A stretch of 64,000 nt of DNA from Alisma plantago-aquatica (Eukaryota > Streptophyta > Magnoliopsida > Alismatales > Alismataceae): assembly GCA_963693085.1 (NCBI GenBank), contig OY856413.1, forward strand, positions 743,128,556 to 743,192,555, given 5' to 3'. Both the position numbers and the translations under genes were made by a program. The notes under the pieces are model-generated. The model made no database searches. It was not told the DNA's origin and was given only the letters and a program-made list of their open reading frames with translations. Below, piece after piece: positions 20,801-34,220 of this stretch. The stretch's first letter is position 1; the number at the start of each line of letters is the position of its first letter.

Positions 20801-23800
20801 GGGGATTTACCTTTTTGGTTTAGCTCGTGATGCGGGAGCAATGGTGGCACACTAAGGTGGAGAGAGGATAATTTGAGATGCTGACTTAGGGTGAAGGACT
20901 TCTATGGAGAATTTTGGTTGGGGGTGGTTTGGGATTGGGAGACATTGTGAGATTAGGTTGATAAGTATGATTGAGAAGATTAAAAATGCAAGGTGAGAGT
21001 GACTGTATGAGAAGATTGACTAGTGTAGGAACTGAAGGAGAATTGGAAATTTTTCTGCAGGCCTGTGATGAGAATCCTTTAGAAGAGTTGGGTCAACCTT
21101 CAACAACAATGAATAGCTTAGGAGTGCAATCTCCCAGTCAACTGAGGTAGTTGTATTCTCTTGGCAATTGTTGAGTAAGACACTTTGATGGAGAAACATC
21201 GCTCGTCTCTATATATGGCTGTTGTAGAGAGCCAGAGACAAGCTTGGCATAGAGGACCTAGACCATCTCGCTGTTAATGAAGAGGTCATAATCAATGTGT
21301 GCGCCATGGTGGAAGAAGTATTAGATGCCAGGAGGGCCAACAATTGATTTTCAACCAACTCAGAGCTTCATGGTCTTTGGGATGTAACAAACCGGGGAGG
21401 TCTCTGTTGTCTACTTTAGGGTTGCAATTAGCATGTTGGTAGATTTGGACTTATCATTGTAGGCAAGATTGAAGGGGTAGACTATGCTCTCTCCAAGAAT
21501 GTTGGCGAATATTAAGAGAATGAGCATCACCGTTTCAACTTTCAAGTAGGCTTTCCCTGCGATAAGGACCTGGAAGACAATGATAGAAATAGTCCATGAG
21601 AGAGGCCTAACCTACCTCTTACATGCTTAATGTGAGGAAACAGAGAAGGGGGAGGTCACGACACAATCACAACGGGTGGTGTTATCAGAAATGAGAGGAA
21701 TGAGCTAGTTTGTGACACTAGTGACTAAGTCACATGTGCTTGTGAGTCAACCTCCACCAGCCTAGAAGAGTGGCCCAATGACCTCTTTTCAAGAGCATAT
21801 GCAATAACATCCATACAAGCCTCCTCTCTATAAAAAGTAGAGAATAGGCCAATGTGGTTTTTGTACAACCTTTGGATGGTAGTTTTAGCATATTGGTGCA
21901 TCACCACACTATACAACAATTTCTATCAATGGTCGTCAATGACTCTCATCTTTGCTTTGCTATTACATCTTTGTATTGTCTGTTCCATTACTTGCACTTT
22001 CTATTATCTTATTGTTGTAATCACATAAATTTCCTATAACCATGTAGCTTACTCATAGTTATAGGTAGACAAAAGACATGCAATCGATGGTTGCGAAAGA
22101 TAAACAAGAACTTTCCAGAACTAGTATAATGAAAGGTATGTGATGTATGTGCGGAGAGGGTACCAAGTAAAGTATATGTGATATATGGGAGTATATGCAA
22201 TTTTTGATTTTTAAATAAATATAATATATGTTTCTATATAAATATATGTCGGTTGTTTATATTTTATATTTAAACTTACATAAGAAAATCTGCAATTGGG
22301 GTTTTTCTATTTTTTTTAAACTCAATTATAATTGAGGATTATTTCTAAGTTTAAAAAACCAAATTTGTTATTAAGGATAGAGACCCAAGCCCACTCGCTA
22401 CTCTCTTGCTTTGCTTTTGTAGGCTTCCACCACACCAGTAGTTCCAGCTGCAGTGATTGCCAGCTTGAGCAGCAACAAAAGCCACTTCTACCGCTGTCCA
22501 CACACTTCTCATCCTCCATTCCAGTCCTCTGCTTTTATTCATCCTCAATCACTCACCCCCCCGTGTTGGCTTAGAGAAATAAATCTGAGTAATCCTTGTG
22601 AAATTTCTGGGGTTGGGGGGTGGGACATCCCCCCCCCCCCCCCCCCCCCCAGGATCATTCAAAGCAAATTGCAGGAGATAAAATAATTCCTTTCTAATTA
22701 GGGGAAAAGGTGCCCGTTGTTGCCGGTTACACCGTGTTGGCTTAGAGAAACAAATCTGAGTAATCCTTGTGAAATTTCTGGGGTTGGGGGGTGGGACATC
22801 CCCGCCCCCCCCCCCCCCCCCCCGGCACAATGAGTGGCTAGTATTCAAATGAGGGTGGACACATTAGATTTTGTTGGGATATACTATGGTGAACACATGT
22901 AATTTTTGTTTTTTTGGTGTTGAACCTCTCATAGGTAGGGCCACATTGGACCCACTCCAACATGAGTTAACTCCAAGACCAAACACATGGTGGCATCACC
23001 CCCGTGGTACGCCCAATAGTTTAAAATGTTTTCGCAAGGCTAGCCCCTGGCTGGTAGTCCTGCCATGAGTTTTTACCCTTAAATTCATCCGCGAGAGGAT
23101 TCGAATCCATGATCTCTTGTTTAACAGAATACACTGTTTACTAGTTGAGCCAACCTTGGCTTGCTATAGAAAGTGGTAAAACGTGAAACTTGAGGCATAA
23201 TGAGTTCCGACTATCTCTATGAGGGTGGGCATTTCAGAGTTTGTTGAAAATGCAATGGTGAACATATATGTCGTTGTTTGTCTGTTGTAAGAGACTGTTC
23301 AACAAGGGATTTTGCAACATGTTGTGGTCTTGTCCAGTTGGGAAGTGCGAACAAGACAAATGGATTCCCTTTGTTTCCTTTAATTGTATGTTTATATTTT
23401 AAAGTTACCTAATTCCCCTTCTTGTTGTATATCTTTTGTCCCCATTATTTCCTTTCACCATAATGAGTTCCTACTATCTCTATGAGGGTGGGCATTTCAG
23501 AGTTTGTTGGAAATGCAATGGTGAAGATATATGTCATTGGTCTTTTGTAAGAGATTGTTCAACCATGGCTTTTGCAACATGTTGTGGTCTTGTCCTGTTG
23601 GGAAGTGCGTTCAAGACAAATGGATTTCCTTTGTTTCCTTTAATTGTATGTTTATATTTTAAAGTTACCTAATTCCCCTTCTTGTTGTATATCTTTTCTC
23701 CCCATTCTTTCCTTTCACCATAAGAAAGAAGGGCTTTGTGTATGTGTTTGGGGGTGGGGTGTGTATTTAGTGAGTTGTCACCCACAGTGGCATCTTGGCA

Positions 23801-26800
23801 ATTCTCCACTCCCCCCTCTTTGCTATTTGTCCCCACCTTTGTCTCGGTTTGTGCTTGTATCTTTCTTTTACTCCGCCGTAACGATTATAACAATAACAAA
23901 CTTGATTGCGACTGAGGTGTGAAGGTGGTTGGGCCAGGGGGGATAAGATAAAGTTGATCTGGCATCTACGACCCAACATGAGGCATGGCATGGTGAGGTG
24001 GTCAACAAACTAGTTATCAACTGTAAACACCACTTCCTCATTCTCTCTGCCGTCCCTTCCCTTCACATCTCCGCTAGTCAACAAACTTCAATTGATTTTC
24101 TCTAACCATTATTCATTGTCTTTTCCTCACCACAACCACCGTTTTCAAATACAACAGGCACTCACCTAATCTTTCCCATTAAGCAATTTTTAGTATTGTT
24201 TCATTAATAAATAGATGATGCCTCTCAAACATATAAATGTCTTGCCTAGAGGTGGAGAGGTCATCCATCGTCTTGTAACAAAAACATATGAATTGGCTTT
24301 TGAAATTGATCTCACATCCCTCCCATCTTTAACCCAGCGAAAGGCTATGGATAACTATTTCATCTGATCCATTCCTCTTCAGTCCTCACATATCACTTTT
24401 GCTTATTTCAAAAACACATAGTGGCGATGATCCCCATCAAGATGACCATTCTGTTGGCAACTACCTGCACTCTCTTCACTTCTGCTGACAATGATCAGGA
24501 ACGTGCTATTTGAGGGAAAATTCTCCTAACACAGTGAGCACGGAGCCAACATAAAGGAACGATGCTCTCTTATCTCGCACCAGCATTTCTCAAACTTCAC
24601 AGACGGTGGATGGTTGCAGAATGATTTTGTTGTAATGCTGATTGACCTCTGGAATCCAGATGAGGATCCGTGCTGGTACCATGATGGTGGTAAGCGGTGA
24701 AGGGCAGGTGTCCAATGAGCTGAGCCATGTGGGTTTGTCGAGGACAACCAAAACGGTATAGATCACAGCACGGAGTGGCAGTAGAAGAGTGGGGAATGGA
24801 CAAGAAGTAGTCGATGTTGAACTCTGGTATCTAGGCTTCAGCAATCATGGTCAATACCGTAGTGATGGTGGAAAGCTAATGCGACATGAGGTCATGGAAG
24901 GTGGAGTGGAGTGGCTGTAGAATCGTTGTAGTTCTGGAAACACTAGACAAGTAGTAGTAGGCAACATTCACTTGTGAAACCTAGCGGGCGACCAACATAG
25001 GTATCGTGGCAATGATAGAAAGCGCATGCCATGTGGGTACAATGAAGGCCAAAGGGAGCGTGGTGGGAGTGGAGAAGCTGGAGACCGCAAACGATTGGAA
25101 ACAGACGGTGTCCTCTGGTAACCAGGTGGCTTCCTCAACAACGCTGGCAAAAGCTTTAGGATATGCGATCAAACAGTCATTCTTGGGTCCAAATTTGCAT
25201 CAACATTGGATATACAAAACAACAATGACAATATGACATGCTCTGCATTGTTTCTTTCCATTATTCGGATTTAGAAGCCATGGGTAGGCACCCACCATTC
25301 ATTACTAGGTAGAGAGGATTGAAAAAATCTCTCCGCATGCTCTATTTCGTTTGTATTGCATCCCCTCCCCTTGGCGTCAGCCATCCGTTCAGCTTCAGAC
25401 TTGTTCTATCAGAAAACCATTTGTTGTCCAGAAAACTAATTCTGGCTATTCTGAGGCCAACTAGCATTACACCAAAGATATGCTGTTCTCTTCATGGCTA
25501 TATGTCGCTCATTTGCACCAAAGACATGCTGTTCTCTTCATTGCTATATGCCGCTCATTTGCATCAAAGACATGCTGTTCTCTTCATTGCTATATGCCGC
25601 TCATTCACACATTGCTTTATTGCACATGGATCCCCGATGTCGATCAATAACACTGCTGCCCATGTCGGACAAAAATCAGTTTCGTTACAAAAACTTAATC
25701 AGTTTCTATTAGCTGCTTATGAACCTGCATGATGATGAAAAGCCTCATGTATAGGCACCTCTTGAGTGGTTGCTTCTTGTGTCGTCCTCTCAGTAATAAA
25801 CTTTTATCCTCCATTGCGTAAAGAGATTTTGGAGCATGCTAGTGTTTCCAAATAATGTGGTTGTACCAGCTTGCATTTACCAAAGTGTACGTACTCTTCT
25901 GTTTGTAAATAACTTCCCAAAGTTTATTACACTAAGAAAGGCCGGGATTATATTAAAAAGTTTCCTTTTTGCTATACTAACAATGAGCTGAACATTATTC
26001 TCTTATTATAATCAACCACACCGGTCCAATTTCAATATTTAGTTCTTTTCAACACCAACACAAACACCATCCTTGTAGCAATTTCTTATGGATACCTACT
26101 TTTTGAGGGGTTCTGGATACCTACTAATATTGCATGGTATAATGCAAATTTCTTGGTTGCATTATTGTATAAATTGTTGCCTACTATAAGCACGGTATTT
26201 AACTTCTAGATAAAATAGTTGTGAGACTATCCACTACACCCCTTGAAAGAGCAACAAAGGACAATAACCTATCGAGCCATTGAAACATCTATACTACTAT
26301 GAAAGAGAGTTTGTTTGTCAAATTATAATAATGCCATTTTCTTTTTTCTCCTAAAAGTTTAAACCAATGGGGATGCTTTGATTTGAAATTGGTGCATTCT
26401 CCTCAAATCTCTCTGTTAGAAATGACGGAGGAAGAAGATGAGAACACCAATTACATGTTGACTGCTAGGTGCAGCAAACGTGAGTAGGGTTTGAGCCTAC
26501 ACACTTGTATTTATATATTAGGGTAGAATACATGAGATACAAGAAGAGAAAACACATAAAAATAACATTTTATAACAAAAATAGGTCAGCCGCCGGTTTA
26601 CTGTTCCGCCGCTGTGCCGGTGTCGATACCATCGACTTGTGTCGATGGTATCGACGGAGTATTTTCTTTGCGCCTGAACCAATCTCGATACTATCGACAT
26701 GTGTGTCGATAGTATCGACCAAGATGCCGCTTGCTCCAATATGAACCTGAACAGATCTCGATACTATCGACAGAGTGTCGATAGTATCGACCGAGATGCA

Positions 26801-29800
26801 GGTTGCTTCACACTCCCCCTCAAGCTGGAGTGTACACATTGTGAATGCCCAGCTTGCCACATAAATTTTGGAACACTGCTGGACCCAATGGCTTTGTTAA
26901 GATATCAGCTAATTGATCCTCAGACTTGACATATGGTGTCACAATATTGCCATTCTTTATCTGATCTCTGATGAAGTGACAGTCAACTTCTATATGCTTT
27001 GTACGCTCATGAAAGACAGGATTCCTGGCAATATGTATAGCAGATTGATTGTCACACTTGAGTATCATGGGAGATTGGATCGAAATCTTCAACTCAGATA
27101 GGATAGATTTGACCCATTGTAATTCACAGCATGCATGTGCCATAGCACGGTACTCAGCTTCAGTACTAGATCGCGCTACCACATGTTGTTTCTTGCTTTT
27201 CCAAGTGATCAAATGGTCACCAAGAAAGGTGCAGTAGCCAGAAGTAGATCTTCTATCAATTTAATTTCCAGCCCAATCTGCATCTGCATAACCTGTAAGA
27301 GCCAAAGGTGATGAGGAACTCTTTGGTTTATAGTAAGTGATCCCCTTCCCAGGAGCACTTTTCAGATATCTCAGAATCCGACACACTGCTGACCAATGTG
27401 ACTGTCGTGGTGTGCACATATGTTGACTCACCACTCCTACAACGAAGGAAATATCGGGCCTTGTAACAGTTAGATAAATTAACTTCCCAACTATTTTCCT
27501 GTAGTGTCCCGGATCTGAATACTCAGTGTCATCATCCATCTCCTTGGTGTGATAATCCATAGGAGTGGATACTGGCTTAGAGTCAGTCATGCCTGTTTCC
27601 TGTAGCAAGTCAAGCACATACTTCCGCTGAGATAGATTTATACCTGCATGGGATCTAAGAACTTCAATTCCTAGAAAATATCTCAGTTTCCCCAGATCTT
27701 TCGTGTGAAAGTGTTTTTGTAATCCTTCCTTCACACGTGATATGCCTGTAGAATCGCTGTCGGTAATCACAATATCATCAACATAGACAGCAATAATGAT
27801 AGATCCACAAGAAGAGTTTGAATAAAATAGAGAGTGATCAGTCATGGAACGAGAGAAACCCATCTGTATAACAACATCACTGAACTTGTCAAACCAAGCT
27901 CTAGGAGATTGCTTTAGCCCATATATGGCTTTCTTCAGTTTGCACACTTTCTGACACTCCCCCTGAGCAACAAAACCATGTGGTTGCTCCATATACACCT
28001 TCTCTTGGAGATCTCCATGAAGAAAGGCATTCTTGACATCCAGCTGAAAAAGAGGCCAGTCAAAGATATTAGCAAGAGATATAAGAATCCGCACAGAATT
28101 CAAACGAGCAACTGGAGAAAATGTCTCAAAGAAATCTACTCCATATGTCTGTGTGTATCCTTTTGCAACTAATCTGGCCTTCATCCTTTCAACAGATCCA
28201 TCAGGGTTGTGTTTGACTGTGAAAACCCATCTGCAGCCCACAATTTTCTTCCCTACAGGTAAGTCAACTAGATCCCATGTGCCATTGTCCAATAGAGCAG
28301 AAATTTCCAGTTGCATTTCCCGTTTCCAACCACTGTCCTTCATAGCATCTAAATGATTTCGTGGTATCTGAACTGAGTCCATCCCAACAGCAAAAGCACG
28401 GGCCTGTGTAGATAAGTGGGACAAACAACATACATTTGATATGGGATGTCTAATAGTACATGACCGAATACCTTTCCGGACAGCAATAGGAACATCAAGG
28501 TCAGATGCTGCTGCAGGAGTCTCTTGAGTAGAGGACGATGGAGGAAGCTCAGAGACTGGTGCCGCTACGTCTTCTGGATTCTGTCTACCTCGCCTGCTAT
28601 AAACATGTGGATATGGCTGAATGACATTCTCATCGTCATGCTGCTCTTCCTGAATGACAGTGTAGTCAGGAATAATAGGTGGCACTCGCTCACTCTGAAT
28701 AGGAGGTGGCACTCGCTCACTCTGAATAGGAGGTGGTACTCTCTCACTCAGTTGCTCCCCCTTGCTCATAGAATTAGCAAAATATGGAGTGGTTTCATGG
28801 AAGGTGACATCCTTAGAAACAAACATACGACGCAAGCTAGGACAATAACACTTGTAACCCTTACTCGTATTGGAGTAACCAAGGAACAAGGTTTTGATAG
28901 ACCTAGGTGAAAATTTGTCGTTTTTAGGATCAAAATTATGAACGAAGGATGTACAACCAAACACTCGAAGAGGAACATGAAAGGGTTGATCCATAGGGCG
29001 TAAGACAGAGAAGGGAGTGCGTCCTTGCAAGACAGAGGAAGGTTGTCTGTTAATAAAAAAACAGGCGGTGAGAAGGGCTTCAGACCAGAACCGTTTAGGC
29101 ACATTCGATTCAAACATGAGGGATCTAGTAATATCTAAAAGATGACGATTCTTTCTCTCAGCAACCCCATTCTGCATAGGGGTATGAGGACAAGAAGTAT
29201 GATGAATCATTCCAACCGTACTGCAAAATTCAATCATTGCCTTTTGAACATATTCGAGAGCATTATCAGATTGAAAAGTCTTGATATTGCAATTAAATTG
29301 AACTTGAATTTCTTTATAAAAATGTTTAATGATGGGAAGCACAGACTCACGACTTTTCAACAAATAAATCCAAGTCATGCGAGAGTAATCATCTACAAAG
29401 GAAATAAAATAGCTAAAACCATTATAACTTTGGTTTTTAACAGGACCCCACACATCACTATGGACTAACTCAAACGGGCTAGAAGCTCGATTATTGACAC
29501 GACTAGGATATGACAATCTATGATGTTTGCCCAACTGACACGATTGACACTCTAAAGAAGATAAATAGGCCAGATATGGTTCCAACTTCTTCAGGCTTTC
29601 TAAGGATGGATGTCCATATCTGCAATGCCACAGCAAGGGGGAACCACTCATCATGACAGCTGAAACTGGAGCAGGAGGTGGATGGCGAGGTAGACAATCA
29701 CCAGGGAAGAGGTAGAGATCACCTTTCCTAGGCCCCCCACCAATCATCTTCATACTCTTGAGATCCTGTAAAACAAAACAAGATGGCCCGAATGTTACTG

Positions 29801-32800
29801 TGCATTGTACAATGTCAATTAGCTTGGCAACAGAAAGTAAATTAAATGGAAATTCAGGCACAAAGTGAACAGAATTTAAATCAATATCTGGTGTAAGAGA
29901 CACAGATCCACTCGCTAACACCTTCCTCACTGAACCATCTGCCAAGGTAACAGACGAGTGAGGGATATATGAGTCAAGAGAGTGGAGCAATCTTCTCATA
30001 CCAGTCATGTGCTGGGATGCGCCAGAATCAACCACCCAAGAATTTGAAGATCCGGAAGCTATAAGTGATGTAGACTGATTACCCGCAGTGGATGCAAGGT
30101 TGGCTACCGAAGAAGAAGATGATGTTCCCATGTTCCAGTGCTGAGTTGCCAGAATAAATTTGTCGTATTCCTCCTGAGTAAGAGTAATGCCAGGAGCACT
30201 AAAACCCACAGCTGGATATTCCGTAGTGGCACAGTTTGCAGCTCCAACAGGTGGGGCAGACGGTCTCCCATGTTTCTTCCAGCATTTATCTACAGTGTGC
30301 CCAGGTTTGTCACAGAATGTGCATCGAGGACGAGTCCCACGTCCTCTGCCTATACCAGGTCTATCAGATGTCGCAGGTCGTCCTCCTTTTACTGCCGCTG
30401 CAACAGAAGCATGAGAATTCCCAGAAGGAGCAATAGACATAGAATCAGTAGACTCAAAGGTGGACTGCTGAATCCTAGAATAAGCTTCTGCAAGACTAGG
30501 TAATTTATCTGAAGCAAGGATCACACTTCTGGCTGAACTGAAGGAGGAACTGAGACCAGATAGAAATTTAGCAGTGACTAAGTCATCCCTATCTTTAATC
30601 TGCTCAGCAACTGTCACAGGGTGATAGTAACTCAGTTCTTGAGAAATCGCCTGAATCACACCAAAATATTCTTCAAGTGACTTATCACCCCGTCTTTCAG
30701 CAAAAAGTCGGTCATAAATCATGAATTGGCGAAGAGCATTCTTTTGTTGCGCATAGTGTTGTTTTACAGCATCCCGTATCTCCTTAGCTGTAGAGTAAAA
30801 CATGAACCTAGATGCAATTGTAGGTTCCATGCTGCCCCATAACCAAGTTTTCACTAGACTGTCAAGACGTTTCCACTCGGCATAGTCTTTGTCAGTTATA
30901 GCTAGGGGTGCAAAATCTACGAACTTTGCCCTGTCTCGGGATTCCAAGACAGTATGAACGACATTCATCCATAGCAGAAAATTCTTCCCGTTGAGTTTGA
31001 TGGGAATAGGCGAGACCTCACTATAATAGATAGACGACTTATTCTCCATAATGCAACGAGGATAAGTGACGGAGTGATACACGTCACAGAGAAGGCTGAA
31101 GTGACGGAGAGATACACGTCACAACTGAAACAAGATAGAGGATGCGTTACTGACGCATCAACAGCCTTCAAGAGAGAGGTTCCTAATCACACATGAAGGA
31201 GATGTGATTAGGAAGACACTTTGGGAGAGACGAGACCTCCGGTTTGGGCTTTAGATGGCCGTTTGATCAACCGGAGATCTTCAAACCGGAGAACAGCAGC
31301 TCTACCGGTTCCTTGTCCTGCCGCCCGACGACGGTTAGAAGTTGCTGTTGCGGCGCCTTGTGGAGAGAAGGTATGGCGGCGCCCTGTGGAGAAGAAGGAT
31401 CGGCGGCGCTTGGAGTTGAGGCGATGGACCGGTCGAAGTTACTGCTCTGATACCATGGTAGAAATGACGGAGGAAGAAGATGAGAACACCAATTACATGT
31501 TGACTGCTAGGTGCAGCAAACGTGAGTAGGGTTTGAGCCTACACACTTGTATTTATATATTAGGGTAGAATACATGAGATACAAGAAGAGAAAACACATA
31601 AAAATAACATTTTATAACAAAAATAGGTCAGCCGCCGGTTTACTGTTCCGCCGCTGTGCCGGTGTCGATACCATCGACTTGTGTCGATGGTATCGACGGA
31701 GTATTTTCTTTGCGCCTGAACCAATCTCGATACTATCGACATGTGTGTCGATAGTATCGACCAAGATGCCGCTTGCTCCAATATGAACCTGAACAGATCT
31801 CGATACTATCGACAGAGTGTCGATAGTATCGACCGAGATGCAGGTTGCTTCACACTCTCTATTCTCATATTTTTAGCTTTCATATTTTGTTTTTCCATTA
31901 CTCATTTAGTTGCAAAAGCCAACTTACCCCCTCTCTCATGTCCCTTAAAACATGGAATGTGGAATGATGGGAGTCTTAAGTCTAACAAACAAGTTACAAT
32001 TTACGTCTCTCTCATTTCTCTCTATTCTCTCTATTTTTATCTCACTTTTATTTTAAATCCAAATAGAAACCCTTGCCCCTTCAATTCTATTTGTCAGAAC
32101 CGAACCAGTGAGGCTTCCAGTTCTCGGTTCAATGGTTCAATCAGTGGTTGAACCGGTTTGACCGATGGCGTCAATATGACACCATATATTATTTTTTTAA
32201 CTTTATAATGTATGAAAGGTCAGGGAAAAAGTAAGTAAATCTAGGAGAATATCAAACATTAGTATGGAAACGACAATAATTCAATTGGGAAGTGCATTTC
32301 CTATGTCAACTTATCAAGTAATCAAATAAACTTTCATTAACATGAGGTGACACCACAGTAGAATTGGCATGGATATTGAAAACCTATTGGAAAATTAATA
32401 TAGACAGTAGCACTAGGCTTTTTGTATAGTCACTGACCTGGCTGGAGGGTAGGAGTATGCTAAAGAGTGAGAAACAGTAGGTAGAATTTTAGCTATATGA
32501 AAACATTACTAGGGGAATAGATGAAGAAGAAGAGAGACTCAGGAGCAATCACAAGAGGATCAATACAACAAAAAAAGGCAGCAACAAGTAGCAACAACAA
32601 CAGAAGCAAATGCTAGCAGCAAACTATTAAAATGACAGGAAAAGGAGGATAAGGAGGAAGATAAGGAAGAGAAGAAATAGGGGAAAAGCGAGGAGGGTAG
32701 CATGTACATGCTGCAATAACAAAAATTAGCAAAAACTGCAGCAAATCACTGGTCAGTCAGACTCGGAAACCGGACCAGTTCACCGATTCGACCAGTCGGT

Positions 32801-34135
32801 AGACTGGTTCTTGACCGGTTCAAAGGGATTTCCAGGTTTGGGGACAAACTGAACCGGTATAGGCACCGGTTCCTGATTCAACCGCTTGAACCGGTCGGGC
32901 CGGTTCGGTTCTGAGAACCATGTCATTCACCCTACAATTATGGTTAGTTCACCACACTACTCCTATTAGCGCAGTTGCACACCCTCTCTCACTTGGTGAT
33001 CTCCCTTTTCTTCCTCCCATATTTATAACCTTCAAATTGAAATATGTTTCTTAAATCATTCTCCTCGATAATCTATCAAAACAATAGCTACAAATATATG
33101 TTCTTCTCCAGTTAATATTCTCTCCTTGCAATTCCCAATCTCATTCTCTCACTTCTCTCCTACTAAACCATGTCCCAATAAACCATACAGTAAACAATCA
33201 CAATGACAAATGATCCACCTCCCCTTAAATTACTTTCTCCTCTATTTTATCTCTCCTAATTATATTTTCCTACAGCCACTTTTTTAATTCAATATCCTAA
33301 GTTTTTTGGTGTCGAGGAAATTCTGCTGGACAAGGCCACATTCATGGTTTAAAATTTCAATTTTGATGCCGTTTCCGATGGCTCAGAAACAGAAATTTAC
33401 AGAAATTTCGATGGAAATTTCGACATTTTACGCTTATTTCGACACAAGATTTTGACGAGATTTCGACGACCAATTAAAGGAATTAAGTCACGAAATTTTA
33501 CCATGATGATGTACATACATAAATACACCTATTTATACAATAACATCATATATTGATCTTGGTGGGGGGGGGGGGTCTTACATGTGTGAAAAGATCGAAA
33601 ACTGTTTCGAACAGGATTTCGATGACTTTTTAATATAATGAAGGGATTAGTTTATAGGTCATCACGTTAATAATCAATTTCAGTTGATACTTTCTAGCTT
33701 ACACTATGGATCATCAAAGAGAAAAAATGCTAAAAGTATTCTCAATCTAGGCCTGAAATTATTCATAAAATTGGAACAAATTACTAAAATTTGTTGTTAC
33801 TAATAGTCTAATTATAGAATATATCAATTGAATACATTTAACTATATATTATTCCCAATAGTAGTTGAAATTTAATGTATGCAACGAAACATTATACACA
33901 ACAATTCTAAATTGGTTTAGTTTTCTTCATTTTAAAGGTCTAAATTACATATAATTAATACTCAAAGTATTACATAGTTGTAAATTATTGTTACAAAATT
34001 AATCTCTAATATAAGATATTTATTTATAAATTTAACATTTATTAAGTGTTACATAATATATATGAATATAACGTTACAAAAACTTCAAAAAAAACTCATT
34101 TGAAAACTATTTTATCCATTGTTATGACAAATAGG

Positions 34136-34220
<85 letters not shown>

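Larger units (their letters stand above)
26414..26812 (-). mobile_element. 3' LTR of the young Copia element
   Basis: 399 bp, minus strand TGTGAAGC...TTTCTAACA, one base different from the 5' LTR (A for C near the end). Confidence 0.95.
26414..31854 (-). mobile_element. Young, nearly intact Copia retrotransposon, 5.4 kb
   Basis: Two 399-bp LTRs (31456-31854 and 26414-26812) differ at one base by eye. A perfect 5-bp duplication CTCTC flanks the element (26409-26413 and 31855-31859). The PBS TGGTATCAGAGC abuts the 5' LTR, and a polypurine tract (complement of CTCCCCCTCAAGC, 26813-26825) abuts the 3' LTR. One polyprotein frame covers gag to RNase H with a single stop. This is the most recent insertion I can date in the 27-kb Rab intron. 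Confidence 0.96.

Noticed and set aside
24526..25236. Overlapping short ORFs on both strands suggesting a host exon
   Set aside because: No recognised motif, no consistent splice sites, and it lies in the Rab intron.
26287..26400. Possible Helitron 5' end (TCTATACTACTATGAAAG)
   Set aside because: The start resembles plant Helitrons, but I found no CTRR end with a 3' hairpin and no coding sequence.
26505..26744. Small protein frame duplicated at 31547-31786
   Set aside because: Both are the same LTR sequence; the frame crosses the U3 hairpins and is present only because the LTRs are identical.
29142..30503. Plus-strand open frames within the young Copia element
   Set aside because: Shadows of the minus-strand polyprotein.
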